51,805 nt of DNA from Loigolactobacillus iwatensis (GCF_003950295.1 NZ_RHNP01000018.1:1-51805); one strand, 5' to 3'. Positions 23,309 through 33,041 are shown, counted from the stretch's first letter. Notes: generated from the letters alone by a model not told the origin. Program-made: numbers and translations.

Positions 23309-23404
23309 GCTCTTTATTTTTTATTTTCTAAAAATTGTTTTTAGTCTAATAATTATTCGGCCGATCATCCGCTGTACGTTTCTTTTCGCCTAGCTGCCAT
23401 GTTT

Positions 23405-23480
23405 CTTGCGGTGACCGAGACAAGCTTAGTCGAGGAAACACAGTTATGGACTTTATAACTGTGCTCCCTAGCCTGCGCCA
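23405..23480. repeat. Hairpin shared with the element at 29703
   Basis: The core CACAGTTATGGACTTTATAA followed by CTGTGCTCC is identical to that inside the hairpin at 29730-29758. Outside this core the two places diverge. No gene lies in 23309-23683. Confidence 0.65.
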
Positions 23481-23524
23481 CAAGAATGGTCAATGTCCGT
23501 AGCATCAAAGAATATTAGCGTTCT

Positions 23525-23592
23525 TTGCTGCGATTCGGACTTCGGTTCATCTTAGTCCGATCGACATCGTAAGCGAAGCTAGTAATATTCCT
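23525..23592. repeat. Dispersed repeat family B, copy 3
   Basis: GATTCGGACTTCGGTTCATC followed by TTAGTCCGATCGACATCG and AGCTAGTAATATTCC. A GGACT/AGTCC stem with a 12-base loop is visible. It is the best-preserved copy of the family. Confidence 0.65.
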
Positions 23593-23629
23593 CTTCTGTT
23601 GCGGAGTAGTAGGCTATCCACCATAATCT

Positions 23630-23652
23630 AACCGCTTTTTCAAACACTCTCT
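23630..23652. repeat. Dispersed repeat family A, one end
   Basis: AACCGCTTTTTCAAACACTC followed by TCT. It is the same end sequence as at 35916-35932 and, inverted, at 29703-29722 and 42555-42575. Confidence 0.6.
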
Positions 23653-23683
23653 ATGTTAACCTTAAGTTGTTAAAGGGGGACTA

Positions 23684-24700
23684 ATGATGAGTAAAATGAT
23701 GCAAGCCATGCAGATTAAAACATACGGCCAAGTGCCTGTGCAGTTGGTCTCAGTTCCAGTACCAGCAATTGACCCAACCGATGTTTTGGTGGCAGTTAAG
23801 GCCGCCGGGGTAAATCCAATCGATTTTAAAACGCGAAACGGAGAAGTTAAATTGCTGGCTAAACACCAAATGCCCTTGACGTTAGGTCATGAATTTGCTG
23901 GTGTGATTGTGAAAGTGGGTGGCCAGGTCAAACAGTTTAAAGTTGGGGATGAGGTTTATGGTCGGCCACGGGATTCGCGAATTGGGACGTTTGCCGAATA
24001 TTTAGCAGTGGATACTGGCGACATTGCGCTAAAACCACGGAATTTATCATTCATTGAGGCGGCAGGTTTACCATTGGTTAGTTTAACCAGCTATCAGGCA
24101 TTGGTAGATATTGCCCAAATCCAGTCGGGTCAAAAGGTTCTGATCCAGGCCGGTGCCGGAGGAGTAGGTTCAATTGCCATCCAATTGGCCAAAAGCTTAG
24201 GAGCTTATGTTGCCACCACGGCCAGTCCCACCAGCACAACGTTAGTGAAACGGCTTGGCGCAGATAAGGTGATTAATTATCATCAGCAGGATTTCAGCCA
24301 AGTATTACACGGCTATGATTTGGTTTTCGATACTTTAGGTCACACCAATTTAAAGAAGGCCTTCCGTATTTTAAAATCAGGTGGTCGGATTGTCTCGGTC
24401 AGTGGACTACCCAATGCCCGCTTTGCCCTCCAGACACACCGCAGTTGGTGGAAGGTGCTACTTTTTGGACTGGCTACGTTGAATTTGACTTGGTGGGAAC
24501 GGAAATATCACGTTCGTTATGATTTTTTGTTTATGAAAGCTAACGGAGCGGAGTTGACCAGACTGACAAATCTAATTGAGCAGGGTAAAATTAGGCCGTT
24601 GGTCGACCAAGTATTTCCGCTGGCGAAAACGCAGGCGGCACTAGATTATTCAGAAAAAGGTCGGGCTCACGGCAAAATCATTGTGAAAGTGGCTGATTAG
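23684..24700 (+). CDS. NADP-dependent quinone-oxidoreductase-like MDR protein
   Basis: This 338-residue protein is a zinc-free medium-chain reductase: GROES-like N-domain (VAVKAAGVNPIDFKTRNG, LGHEFAGVIVKVG), Rossmann motif AGAGGVGSIAIQLAK (about 155-170) and a C-terminal KIIVKV end. The zinc-ligand cysteines of the ADH type are missing, as in quinone reductases and zeta-crystallins. AAAGGGGG precedes the ATG. It probably reduces quinones or alpha,beta-unsaturated carbonyls with NADPH. Monocistronic. Confidence 0.9.
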   Translation: MMSKMMQAMQIKTYGQVPVQLVSVPVPAIDPTDVLVAVKAAGVNPIDFKTRNGEVKLLAKHQMPLTLGHEFAGVIVKVGGQVKQFKVGDEVYGRPRDSRIGTFAEYLAVDTGDIALKPRNLSFIEAAGLPLVSLTSYQALVDIAQIQSGQKVLIQAGAGGVGSIAIQLAKSLGAYVATTASPTSTTLVKRLGADKVINYHQQDFSQVLHGYDLVFDTLGHTNLKKAFRILKSGGRIVSVSGLPNARFALQTHRSWWKVLLFGLATLNLTWWERKYHVRYDFLFMKANGAELTRLTNLIEQGKIRPLVDQVFPLAKTQAALDYSEKGRAHGKIIVKVAD

Positions 24701-24809
24701 GCGTTGAATTACTTCAATTTAAAATACGTCCTAAATTTCAGTAGGAAAACATTTTTATGTTTCAAAGTCGTATAATGACCTTATTAATAAGATGATGAGA
24801 GGTAAATTT

Positions 24810-27344
24810 ATGACAGAATTAACACGTTTCTACAATACGTTTCAACCAAGCCACTATGATATTTTTTTGGACATTAACCGTAAAAGTAAACAATATACTG
24901 GTAAGACAACGATCAGCGGTGACGCCAAGACGCAAACAATTGCTGTGCACCAAAAAGATTTAACGATCGAGTCCATTCAAGTAGACGGGCAAAACAGACC
25001 TTTTACGATTGATGCCAAGACCGATGCCATTCGAATTGAACTGGCAAATACAGGTGACGTGACGTTAACAATCAATTATAAGGCGGCGTTAACGGATTCT
25101 ATGATGGGCATTTATCCGTCCTATTACGAATTAAACGGGGTAAAAAAACAAATTATCGGGACCCAGTTTGAAACTAATTTTGCCCGGCAAGCCTTTCCAT
25201 GTATTGATGAACCGGAAGCCAAGGCAACTTTTGCTTTAGCCATCAAATTCGATGAACATCCTGGTGAAACAATCATTAGCAATATGCCAGAAGTTCGGAA
25301 TGAAAATGGGGTTCACTATTTTGACACGACGGTGCGGATGTCAACGTACCTGATTGCTTTTGCCTTTGGTGAGTTGCAAAGTAAGCAAACAACTACTAAA
25401 AGTGGTGTGCAAGTTGGTGTTTTTGCGACCAAGGCACATCAAGCCAATGAATTGGATTTTGCGTTGGATATTGCTAAACGGTCGATTGAATTTTATGAGG
25501 ATTTCTATCAAACGCCATATCCGTTACCACACTCTTGGCAATTGGCCTTACCAGACTTTTCGGCCGGAGCGATGGAAAATTTGGGCTTAGTAACTTACCG
25601 CGAGGCGTATCTATTACTTGATCCTGAAAACACGGCACTAGATATGAAACAACTTATTGCAACGGTAATTGCCCACGAGTTGGCTCATCAATGGTTTGGT
25701 GATTTGGTCACGATGAAATGGTGGGATGATCTATGGTTAAACGAAAGTTTTGCCAATATGATGGAATACGTTGCCATTGATGCGCTTGAACCAAATTGGC
25801 ATATTTGGGAGATGTTTCAGACATCAGAGGCCTCGGCCGCTTTGCAACGAGATGCTATTGATGGTGTGCAGTCAGTGCACGTTCAAGTTGAGAATCCAGC
25901 AGAAATTGATGCGTTATTTGATAGTGCAATTGTTTACGCAAAAGGGGCACGAATGCTGGTCATGGTACGGGCCTTAATCGGTGATGATGCGCTACGTGCT
26001 GGCTTAAAAGATTACCTTGGAACTCATAAGTATAACAACGCAACTGGCGCCGATCTATGGTCTGCTTTAGGAGCAGCATCTAAGATGGATTTAGGCACCA
26101 TTATGAAATCATGGTTGGAACAACCTGGCTATCCAGTAGTGACCGCGGCGGTTGTTGCTGGTAAATTGACTTTAACCCAACAACAATTTTTCAGTGGCAA
26201 AGGTCAGGAAGTTGGCCGAAAGTGGCAAATCCCGTTGAACAGTAATTATGTTGCTGCACCGGCAATAATGGCCGAAAAGACTTTAACGCTGGGGGACTAC
26301 GCACAATTACGGGCGGCCAATGGCAAACCGTTCCGCTTAAATTTAGGTAATAATTCACACTTCATCGTTAAATACGATCGTACATTATTGACGGATATTT
26401 TGAACAATCTTACGACGTTGGACGCTATTTCACAGTTGCAAGTATTACAGGATCTCCGTTTACTAGCGGAAGGACGCCAAATAGCATACGCTGATATCGT
26501 GCCGCTGTTGGCCCGGTTTGCGGACAGTCATTCGAACGTCGTCAATGCTGCCTTATACCAAGTTGCAAGTAATTTGAAGAAATTCGTAACGCCTAATTCT
26601 GTTGAAGAAAAAGACTTACAAACCTTCTTTAACCAATTAAGTAGTGCGCAAGTTACGCGTTTGGGGTGGGCACCTAAGGCTAGTGAAGTAAATGATGATC
26701 AGCTAACGCGGCCAGTTGTTTTAAACGCGGCGTTATACGCACAAAATAAAAATGCAGTTAAAACAGCACATGATTTATTCACGGCTAGTAAGGATCACCT
26801 TGCAACTTTACCGGCTGCGACGCGGGTTTTCATTTTGAAAAATGAAGTTAAGAATTTCGGTAGCGCCGAATTGTTTGATCAATTGTTGGCGGCGTACCGA
26901 CAAACCGCCGATGGGAGCTATAAGTCTGATTTGTGTGCGACCTTAACAAGTACACCAGATGCGAGGTTAATTGGACGGTTAATTGAGAAGTTTGAAGATG
27001 CAGACACGATTAAGCCCCAGGATTTGCGTGCTTGGTTCCGTGGCGTTTTAGCAACTAATGAGGGTGAACAGGCTGCCTGGGACTGGATTCGCCGTGATTG
27101 GCAGTGGCTAGAAGAGACTGTTGGCGGTGATATGGAATTCACCACGTACATCACCGTTATTGCTAGTATTTTCCGGACGCCTGAACGTTTGGATGAATTC
27201 AAAGCTTTCTTTGAACCTAAGTTAAACACGCCTGGATTAACCCGGGAAATCACGATGGATACCAAAATGATTGAAAGTCGTGTTGATTTAATTGAGGCAG
27301 AGAAAAATGCCGTAAATGGTGCTATTACTGAGGTTATTGGGTAA
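24810..27344 (+). CDS. pepN: Aminopeptidase N (M1 metallopeptidase)
   Basis: This 844-residue enzyme matches the length of lactobacillar PepN. The exopeptidase motif GAMENLG lies at about 253-259, and the zinc site HELAHQWF at about 289-296, with the third ligand in NESFAN about 20 residues later. The C-terminal helical ERAP-like domain is present. ATG 24810 is chosen because GAGAGG lies before it, and TELTRFYNTF is the family N-terminus; an earlier ATG at 24792 overlaps that site. It is cytosolic and removes N-terminal residues from peptides taken up during growth on protein. A TATAAT-like -10 is seen near 24770. Full length, no lesions. Confidence 0.97.
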   Translation: MTELTRFYNTFQPSHYDIFLDINRKSKQYTGKTTISGDAKTQTIAVHQKDLTIESIQVDGQNRPFTIDAKTDAIRIELANTGDVTLTINYKAALTDSMMGIYPSYYELNGVKKQIIGTQFETNFARQAFPCIDEPEAKATFALAIKFDEHPGETIISNMPEVRNENGVHYFDTTVRMSTYLIAFAFGELQSKQTTTKSGVQVGVFATKAHQANELDFALDIAKRSIEFYEDFYQTPYPLPHSWQLALPDFSAGAMENLGLVTYREAYLLLDPENTALDMKQLIATVIAHELAHQWFGDLVTMKWWDDLWLNESFANMMEYVAIDALEPNWHIWEMFQTSEASAALQRDAIDGVQSVHVQVENPAEIDALFDSAIVYAKGARMLVMVRALIGDDALRAGLKDYLGTHKYNNATGADLWSALGAASKMDLGTIMKSWLEQPGYPVVTAAVVAGKLTLTQQQFFSGKGQEVGRKWQIPLNSNYVAAPAIMAEKTLTLGDYAQLRAANGKPFRLNLGNNSHFIVKYDRTLLTDILNNLTTLDAISQLQVLQDLRLLAEGRQIAYADIVPLLARFADSHSNVVNAALYQVASNLKKFVTPNSVEEKDLQTFFNQLSSAQVTRLGWAPKASEVNDDQLTRPVVLNAALYAQNKNAVKTAHDLFTASKDHLATLPAATRVFILKNEVKNFGSAELFDQLLAAYRQTADGSYKSDLCATLTSTPDARLIGRLIEKFEDADTIKPQDLRAWFRGVLATNEGEQAAWDWIRRDWQWLEETVGGDMEFTTYITVIASIFRTPERLDEFKAFFEPKLNTPGLTREITMDTKMIESRVDLIEAEKNAVNGAITEVIG

Positions 27345-27383
27345 TTCAGTCAATTAACAAGGAAGCAGCAGTTATTTTGATGC

Positions 27384-27404
27384 TGATTTTCCAACACTCT
27401 CTAG
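27384..27404. repeat. Dispersed repeat family A, end fragment
   Basis: GATTTTCCAACACTCTCTAG between pepN and the Nudix gene recalls the TTTTTCAAACACTCTC end seen at 23637 and 35916. Confidence 0.4.
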
Positions 27405-27443
27405 TTTCACGGGATAATTTAATAATAAGGAAGTTCATAAATT

Positions 27444-27965
27444 ATGGTATATAAATATTGTCCCACTTGCGGTACAAAGCTAACCAAGAAAATGGCCGGC
27501 GATGATGGGTTAACGCCATTTTGTCCAAACTGTGAGCGTTACTGGTTTCCGACCTTTTCGGATTGCGTGATTGTTCTAGTTGCAAATGAACTTAACGAGA
27601 TTGTTTTGGCAAAGATGCCTTATTTATCACATCAATATGCTTCGTTGATTTCTGGTTACATGCAGCCAGGCGAGTCCGCCGAAACAAGTGCAAAACGAGA
27701 AGTTGAAGAAGAACTGGGCATTACTTTGGGCAACATTGAATACGCAGGGACTTACTGGTTTGGAAAAAGTGAGGCCTTGATGCATGGTTTTATTAGTCGG
27801 ACGACCAATCAGGATTTGAAATTATCTAGGGAGTTAGCTTCTGCAAAATGGGTTTCAGTCAGAGAAGCGCCTAAATATATGTTTCCCGATAGTCCCGGCA
27901 ATGCAGCTGCGGCCGTTTACCATAAATTTGTTCACGAAATTACTGGTCAACAGACTAATCGTTAG
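27444..27965 (+). CDS. Nudix hydrolase with zinc ribbon (NudC-like)
   Basis: This 173-residue protein starts with a zinc ribbon (Cys6, Cys9, Cys27, Cys30), followed by a Nudix domain with the full signature: GYMQPGE, then REVEEELGI (about residues 71-93). The arrangement of a ribbon before the Nudix box, with the family element FPDSPGN later (close to the SQPWPFPxS motif of NADH pyrophosphatases), suggests a pyrophosphatase acting on NADH, dinucleotide or capped-RNA ends. It is shorter than NudC (about 260) as it lacks the N-terminal domain. Monocistronic with a strong terminator after it. Confidence 0.88.
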   Translation: MVYKYCPTCGTKLTKKMAGDDGLTPFCPNCERYWFPTFSDCVIVLVANELNEIVLAKMPYLSHQYASLISGYMQPGESAETSAKREVEEELGITLGNIEYAGTYWFGKSEALMHGFISRTTNQDLKLSRELASAKWVSVREAPKYMFPDSPGNAAAAVYHKFVHEITGQQTNR

Positions 27966-28016
27966 GCTTATGGGTAATGGTTTAAAATTTTATTGTAAAA
28001 GTATAATTAAGTGTGA

Positions 28017-28070
28017 AAAAGGAGCCAAATGAGTTAGACAAAAAGCTAACTCATTTGGCTCCTTTTTGTG
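28017..28070. terminator. Very strong bidirectional terminator
   Basis: A 22-bp perfect stem: 28017-28038 (AAAAAGGAGCCAAATGAG...) pairs with 28047-28068 (...CTCATTTGGCTCCTTTTT). It separates the Nudix gene from the convergent epimerase gene. Confidence 0.95.
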
Positions 28071-28121
28071 TAGATTTTATGTTTGACTATTTTTTTAGAT
28101 TCAGAGTTGACGATCCTCAAA

Positions 28122-29148
28122 TCAATGTAAAAGGTCGTATTTTAAAAAGGTATCAACTGTGGCTAAAATGGCAGTTTCATTATTACTTAGTGGTTGCCAG
28201 CCCAATACCTGTTTAGCTTTTTGATTACTAACGTTGCGGTTGATATCCAAGAGCAACTTGCCTTCTTGTGCTTGCTTATTGACCAATGCGCCAGTCCGAA
28301 TTATCCAATCGGGCAGCACTTTTGTGGAAATTTGGTTGGCAAGTTGCGGCCGTTTTTGTCTGATCAGGGCACCAATTTCGGGTAGTGAAATTTGACCATC
28401 TTCACTAGCAATGAATCGCTGGCCCTTAGCCTGAGGAGTGATCATTGCCCGAATGTGCAGATCAACAACATCCCGGACATCAACAACATTTAAGGGAATG
28501 TTAGGAATTCTTTTAAGTGACCCATCGATTAGGTTTTTGATCAAACCAAAGCTGTCGGAAACGTGCTCGTTAAGCGCTGAACCTAAAATGGCCACGGGAT
28601 TAACGGTTGTAAATTCAAGCCTACTGTTTGCAGTTTTGAGGTATTGCCAAGCTGCTTTTTCAGCAAGTAATTTTGATTTTTCGTAGGCGGACAGGCCTTT
28701 TTGGTTTGGGTTCGTCCAATCTGCCTCGGTAGTTAATGACTGTTTATCGTTTATCTTTATTACTGAAACCAACGGCGCCAAAATTGGCAGTCATAACGAC
28801 ACGTTTGACGTGAGCAGTTTGGGCCTGCTTAAGGATTCGTAAAATGCCTTCCGTTGCACCGCCTTTATTCTTTGAGCTAGCTGAAAACATGGGTGAAGCG
28901 ACACTTAAAACGTAGGTCACGTTGCGCATTGCTTCTTCCCAACCAGCATCACTTGTTAGGTCGGCCTTCACAAAACTTAACTTATCAAGATTAATACCGT
29001 TATTGGCTTTGAGTGTAGTGACAATCGTTGCCTTCTTTTCTAAAGTACGTAAAGTCGCCCGTACATTGTAGCCCTGTTTTAAAAGTTGCAGAATAAGTTG
29101 CATGCTTAAAAAACCATTACCACCAGTTACTAAGACGTTATTATTCAT
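28122..29148 (-). pseudogene. NAD(P)-dependent epimerase/aldehyde reductase, frameshifted by a 7-bp duplication
   Basis: Two minus-strand frames form one extended SDR of 339 residues (dihydroflavonol-reductase/aldehyde-reductase type): TGGNGFLSMQLILQLL cofactor site, VVMTANFGAVGF, then, in the other frame, DKQSLTTEADWTNPN and YEKSK (YxxxK). The break is the exact tandem duplication of GATAAAC (minus strand; 28742-28755). Removing one copy restores SNKDKQSLTTE, and the length (1027-7=1020) becomes a multiple of three. ATG 29148 follows GGAGG. The rest is intact, so the loss looks recent. The divergent MerR gene is also broken. Confidence 0.9.
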
Positions 29149-29197
29149 AATTGCCTCCACATGATTGCTTAATTGTTGTTATTTGTTCATAATGATC

Positions 29198-29228
29198 ACA
29201 GTAAACTATCGACAATACTCTAGGGCAA
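29198..29228 (-). promoter_or_regulatory. Possible MerR-type promoter of the epimerase gene
   Basis: On the minus strand TTGCCC (29228-29223) and TACTGT (29203-29198) are 19 bp apart. The spacer has only weak symmetry. It lies between the epimerase gene and the divergent MerR gene. Confidence 0.45.
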
Positions 29229-29264
29229 GAATAAATCATTAAAAGTTTAGGAAAGAGTTGGCAT

Positions 29265-29677
29265 ATGACTTATACAATTAAAGAGGTCGCACAGAAGGTA
29301 GGTTTATCGATTTATACGTTGAGGTTTTATGATAAGCAAGGTTTGTTACCGTTTGTTATGCGAAATACGGCTGGTTACCGCACCTTTACGGACTCGGATC
29401 TTAGCATTATCCATACGATTTGCTGCCTAAAAAATACAGATATGAAGATTAGTGATATTCGGCAGTATTGATGGCGGGACCGGCCACAATTGATAAAAGG
29501 GCCAAGTTGCTTTCAGAACAACGCAATAAAGTTTTGGTCAAACAAAAGCAATTAACTGAAAGCCTGGGGGAAATTGACTATAAACTTAATATTTATAATT
29601 CTCCGGAGGCCGAACAAATCATTAAACAGGCAAGAGCATACGTCAAAAATGAAAAACAACTTAGTGATCATTTTTAG
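29265..29677 (+). pseudogene. MerR family regulator, frameshifted
   Basis: The first frame encodes the MerR HTH (YTIKEVAQKVGLSIYTLRFY, continuing RTFTDSDLSIIHTICCLKNT and ISDIRQY) and stops at 29469-29471. The coiled coil continues in another frame (LMAGPATIDKRAKLLSEQRN through QARAYVKNEKQLSDHF). The joined length (413) is two more than a multiple of three. In relatives a few residues such as a Trp stand between RQY and LMAGP, so a small deletion near 29468 is likely. The regulator would have a DNA-binding domain without dimer helices. Divergent from the epimerase pseudogene, its presumed target. Confidence 0.82.
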
Positions 29678-29702
29678 TTGTAGAGTAAAGGGCGCACGTT
29701 CT

Positions 29703-29811
29703 AGAGAGTGTTTAGAAAAGCGCCGAGGAGCACAGTTATGGACTTTATAACTGTGCTCCTTGGCGCTTCAATTCGTCTCAGTCACTGTAGAAAGCTGCCT
29801 TTCAAACACGT
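29703..29811. repeat. Dispersed repeat family A, full copy with inner hairpin
   Basis: The ends AGAGTGTTTAGAAAAGCGCC and GCCTTTCAAACACG are inverted relative to each other. Between them, AAGCGCCGAGGAGCACAGTT pairs with AACTGTGCTCCTTGGCGCTT, a 20-bp stem with two mismatches. The hairpin can terminate transcription between MerR and the convergent MFS gene. A fragment of family C (GCACGTTCTAGAG, 29694-29706) is fused to its left end. Confidence 0.75.
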
Positions 29812-29882
29812 TTACACAAAAGTGGCCAGAGGAGAAACTAGTTAAGGTATTTTCCAAACATAGTCCCTTGGATTATTTCCCC

Positions 29883-31121
29883 TTAATTTTCAGTTTTAGG
29901 GTGCAACCACTTAGTCACAAGTGGTCTATTTTTGATTAGGACTGGTGCCAGTAGCAGCAACGCTAGAAAGCCACAGGCAGGAAAGCCCCAGAAACCTGAG
30001 CTAACATCCATAATGCCACCAACAAATAGACTGCCCACCGGGGTTGTCCCTTGATTAAGTAGAACGTAAACGCTCATAATCCGGCCGCGTAATTCATTTG
30101 GAATTGAGAATTGGAACGAAGCATTAGATTGATTTAAGAAAATCATATTACAAAAGCCGATTAATACCATCATCAGCATTGCCATCCAATACGTGTGTAC
30201 GAAGATCATTGCGGCCTGCAAAGCGGCCGTACCAACGCCGACGTACAAGTAGATGTTACGTTGCAGGCCAAAGCGGGAAAGGTAACTCATTAAAAATGCG
30301 GCAATTAACGAACCAATTCCGGTTGCCGATAGTAGATTGGCGTAAGTTTGTGCACCGGAATGGAGTACCGTCTTCGCAAAAATGGGAATGATGACGTTAT
30401 TATTATAGTTCAGTGTACAAACAACCAACATCAACTCCGCACTTAGTCGGACCGCACTATGACGCCAAACATAAGATAATCCGTCTTTGACATCACTCCA
30501 AATGCGTTCGTGGGAGTGTGAAGCAACGACATTCTTTTGTTGAATTAAAAATAAACCAAATAAAACGGCAACGTAACTGATCGTGTCAACTAAGAAGCAA
30601 AAACTAACACTGAATTGAACCATGAGCAGACCCGCCAACGATGGTCCGGCAATTTTTGCCAGGTTAAAGATGGTTGAGTTTAGCGAAATACCGTTCATTA
30701 GGTTTTTCTGGCCCACTAATTCAACCACAAATGACTGTCGGGTTGGGGTATCAAAACTTTGTAGAATTCCGTAGCCTAACGCGATCAATAAAATTTCCCA
30801 GTATTGAACAATTTTAAGGTAAACCAAGGTAGTCATGATGGCACCTAAAATTAGAAAACCAAATTGAGTGACGAGCAAAATTGTACGTTTGGGGAAACGG
30901 TCGATTAAAGTTCCCGCTACTAGCGTTAGCGCGAGAATGGGGATGAACTGAAAGGCTGATGGAAGACCAACCTTGAAGGCAGATTTGGTCATTTGGTAGA
31001 CTAGCCAGGTCTGCGCGGTCCGTTGTACCCAAGTTCCCATAACGGAGATACACTGACCAATCCAGAAGTAACGAAAATTTTTCTCACTTAATGATGAAAA
31101 GGTACTGCGTAAAAAATTCAT
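29883..31121 (-). CDS. MFS exporter, DHA3/MFS_3 type
   Basis: This 412-residue protein has about 11-12 membrane helices. It starts NFRYFWIGQCISVMGTWVQR, the typical N-terminus of the MFS_3 (enterobactin-exporter/TMS-effector) family, and has motif A-like LIDRFPKRTILL in the 2-3 loop. Substrate unknown; relatives export siderophores, macrolides or other drugs. GAAGGA precedes the ATG. It is divergent from the antiporter at 31458. The dyad ATAGTTA..TAACTAT (31304-31320) in the shared region may be an operator. Full length. Confidence 0.88.
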   Translation of the reverse strand: MNFLRSTFSSLSEKNFRYFWIGQCISVMGTWVQRTAQTWLVYQMTKSAFKVGLPSAFQFIPILALTLVAGTLIDRFPKRTILLVTQFGFLILGAIMTTLVYLKIVQYWEILLIALGYGILQSFDTPTRQSFVVELVGQKNLMNGISLNSTIFNLAKIAGPSLAGLLMVQFSVSFCFLVDTISYVAVLFGLFLIQQKNVVASHSHERIWSDVKDGLSYVWRHSAVRLSAELMLVVCTLNYNNNVIIPIFAKTVLHSGAQTYANLLSATGIGSLIAAFLMSYLSRFGLQRNIYLYVGVGTAALQAAMIFVHTYWMAMLMMVLIGFCNMIFLNQSNASFQFSIPNELRGRIMSVYVLLNQGTTPVGSLFVGGIMDVSSGFWGFPACGFLALLLLAPVLIKNRPLVTKWLHPKTEN

Positions 31122-31457
31122 AGCCAGACGTCCTTCAAAAAATTTTTCGAAAAAATATAACTTTACCTACTTTAGACTTTATTTATCGGTTGTCAATTGA
31201 GGTAAACAGTGAAATTATTGCTACTATTTTAAACTGGAAATTTCAAAAAACAATTCTAAAATACTTCTAATTGGCGGCCCAGATGTCCATTGCGTCACAT
31301 GCTAATAATAGTTAGTATAATAACTATGGAAGATTTATTAACAAATTCGTGTTTAAAAATCACTTTTAATAGTGTGTATCTGACTAATTCAGTGTGAACG
31401 TGGCAAGCACAGGAACCTGGGCGCTTTTCCAAACATTTTTTAAGGGAGGCTTGATCT
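31122..31457. promoter_or_regulatory. Divergent promoter region with a 7-bp dyad
   Basis: ATAGTTAGTATAATAACTAT (31302-31321) has symmetric arms and contains TATAAT. At 31418-31437, GGGCGCTTTTCCAAACATTT resembles the end of repeat family A. No gene is seen between the divergent MFS and antiporter genes. Confidence 0.45.
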
Positions 31458-33041
31458 ATGGGGCTTTTAATCTCGTCGTTTGTCATTTTGGTGGCAGTAG
31501 CCGCCAGTAATATTATTGCTAAATATATTCCTGGTATTTCGCGAACCTACATTAACCTTGCTGTTGGTGTACTCGTGGGATTAATTCCAATGACTAATCA
31601 CTTGGTTTTAGATTTTAACGATAACGTCTTTATGATTTTAATTTTAGCACCACTATTATTTTTTGAAGGACAAACAACACCATTACTAACGGTGCGAAAA
31701 AAAGTTAAAAGCATTGTGGGAACGGCGGTTGTTTTGGCCGTTCTGTCAGCAATTTTAGTGGCAATTGTCATTCATAAAACATTTAATTTGATTATTCCAG
31801 TGGCCCTTATTATTGTGGCCATTAGTACACCAACTGATGCAACGGCTTTTGATTCGGTGGTTGAAGGACGTAAAATATCACAATCATTAAAAAATAATTT
31901 AAAAATGGAATCACTATTTAATGACGCTACTGGCATTATTCTCCTTCAGGCAGCAACTTTGTGGTTAAGCACCGGCCATTTATCCTTGTGGGGTAACGTG
32001 ACTGCCTTTTTGGTTTCGGCAATTGGGGGAATTGTTGTTGGTTCAATTCTGGCCTTTGCGTTTATGGCCTTTCGCCAATATTTTGTTCGTTCAACCAACA
32101 ATGTCATTTCGTCACAAACCTTGATTTACATACTCACGCCATTTTGCATTTATTTTTTGGCCGAGAAATTAGGCGTGTCTGGGATAATTGCCGTTGTTTC
32201 GGCCGGTTTAGTCCATAATAGCGAGGCCAATCGTAGTCGTTTTTCCTCGCCGCGGCAAATGCATTTAGGGCTTCAAATGATTAATTTTGCGAATGAAGTA
32301 CTAAATAGTTTTGTTTTTGTGGTCCTAGGAATCAGTTTGGAGCGAATCTTTTTCAGTCGCTATAATATAATGATCAGTTCATTAAAGTGGCTTGCAGTGG
32401 GGATTGTCGTCTACGTTTTGTTACTGGGCTGTCGTTATGTTTACGCGCGTTTCTTCATTGGTGATAAACGGCGCCTAACTGCGAGTCTGTTTGCGCTAGG
32501 TGGTGTTCACGGGACCGTTACCTTGGCAATGACTTTTTCGATTGGTAGTGAAATTCCGCGTTCAACCTTTCATTTCATTATTATTGTGGAAACCGTTGTT
32601 ATTATTTTGAGTATGCTAGTACCAACTATTGTCTTTAAATTTATTTTACCAATTGATGCGGACGAGCAAAATCGTGCTGATGAATTGCAAAGATTACGTC
32701 ACGAAATGGTTATTGTTGGTATCAATCAAGTAAAATCAATGACGTTGACGGCAGAGGTCAGTGCTAGTGTCATTTACGACCTGCGCGATCAAACACAGAA
32801 AAACACGCTTAAATCCTTTTACCGCCAATGGCATGCAGTAACCTCGAATAAGGCAATGCTAACGGGATTACAAAGCGTTGAAGAACGCCGTGCTTTGATG
32901 CATGCTTTGGATGCTGAACGGCAATATTTGTACACTTTAGCAAAAAGGCACATGGTTAGTTCAGATTATGTTTATGAAATCTATAGTGAAATATTATTGT
33001 CTGAATCACTAGTACTTGATCCTAAAAATCAAATGATTTGA
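31458..33041 (+). CDS. CPA1 family Na+(K+)/H+ antiporter
   Basis: This 527-residue protein has about 12 membrane helices and a cytoplasmic C-terminal tail (about residues 395-527). CPA1 signatures are visible: APLLFFEGQ in an early helix, STPTDATAFDSV, and MESLFNDATGI with the ion-binding Asp pair region. HGTVTLAMTFS is the conserved C-terminal core helix. It exchanges cytosolic Na+ or K+ for H+, serving pH and salt homeostasis. GGGAGG precedes the ATG. Monocistronic. Confidence 0.92.
   Translation: MGLLISSFVILVAVAASNIIAKYIPGISRTYINLAVGVLVGLIPMTNHLVLDFNDNVFMILILAPLLFFEGQTTPLLTVRKKVKSIVGTAVVLAVLSAILVAIVIHKTFNLIIPVALIIVAISTPTDATAFDSVVEGRKISQSLKNNLKMESLFNDATGIILLQAATLWLSTGHLSLWGNVTAFLVSAIGGIVVGSILAFAFMAFRQYFVRSTNNVISSQTLIYILTPFCIYFLAEKLGVSGIIAVVSAGLVHNSEANRSRFSSPRQMHLGLQMINFANEVLNSFVFVVLGISLERIFFSRYNIMISSLKWLAVGIVVYVLLLGCRYVYARFFIGDKRRLTASLFALGGVHGTVTLAMTFSIGSEIPRSTFHFIIIVETVVIILSMLVPTIVFKFILPIDADEQNRADELQRLRHEMVIVGINQVKSMTLTAEVSASVIYDLRDQTQKNTLKSFYRQWHAVTSNKAMLTGLQSVEERRALMHALDAERQYLYTLAKRHMVSSDYVYEIYSEILLSESLVLDPKNQMI

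Noticed and set aside
23309-23683. Possible CRISPR or IS remnant because of repeated words
   Set aside because: The repeats are not regularly spaced, no spacers or cas genes are found, and no transposase fragment is readable; better explained as clustered short dispersed repeats.
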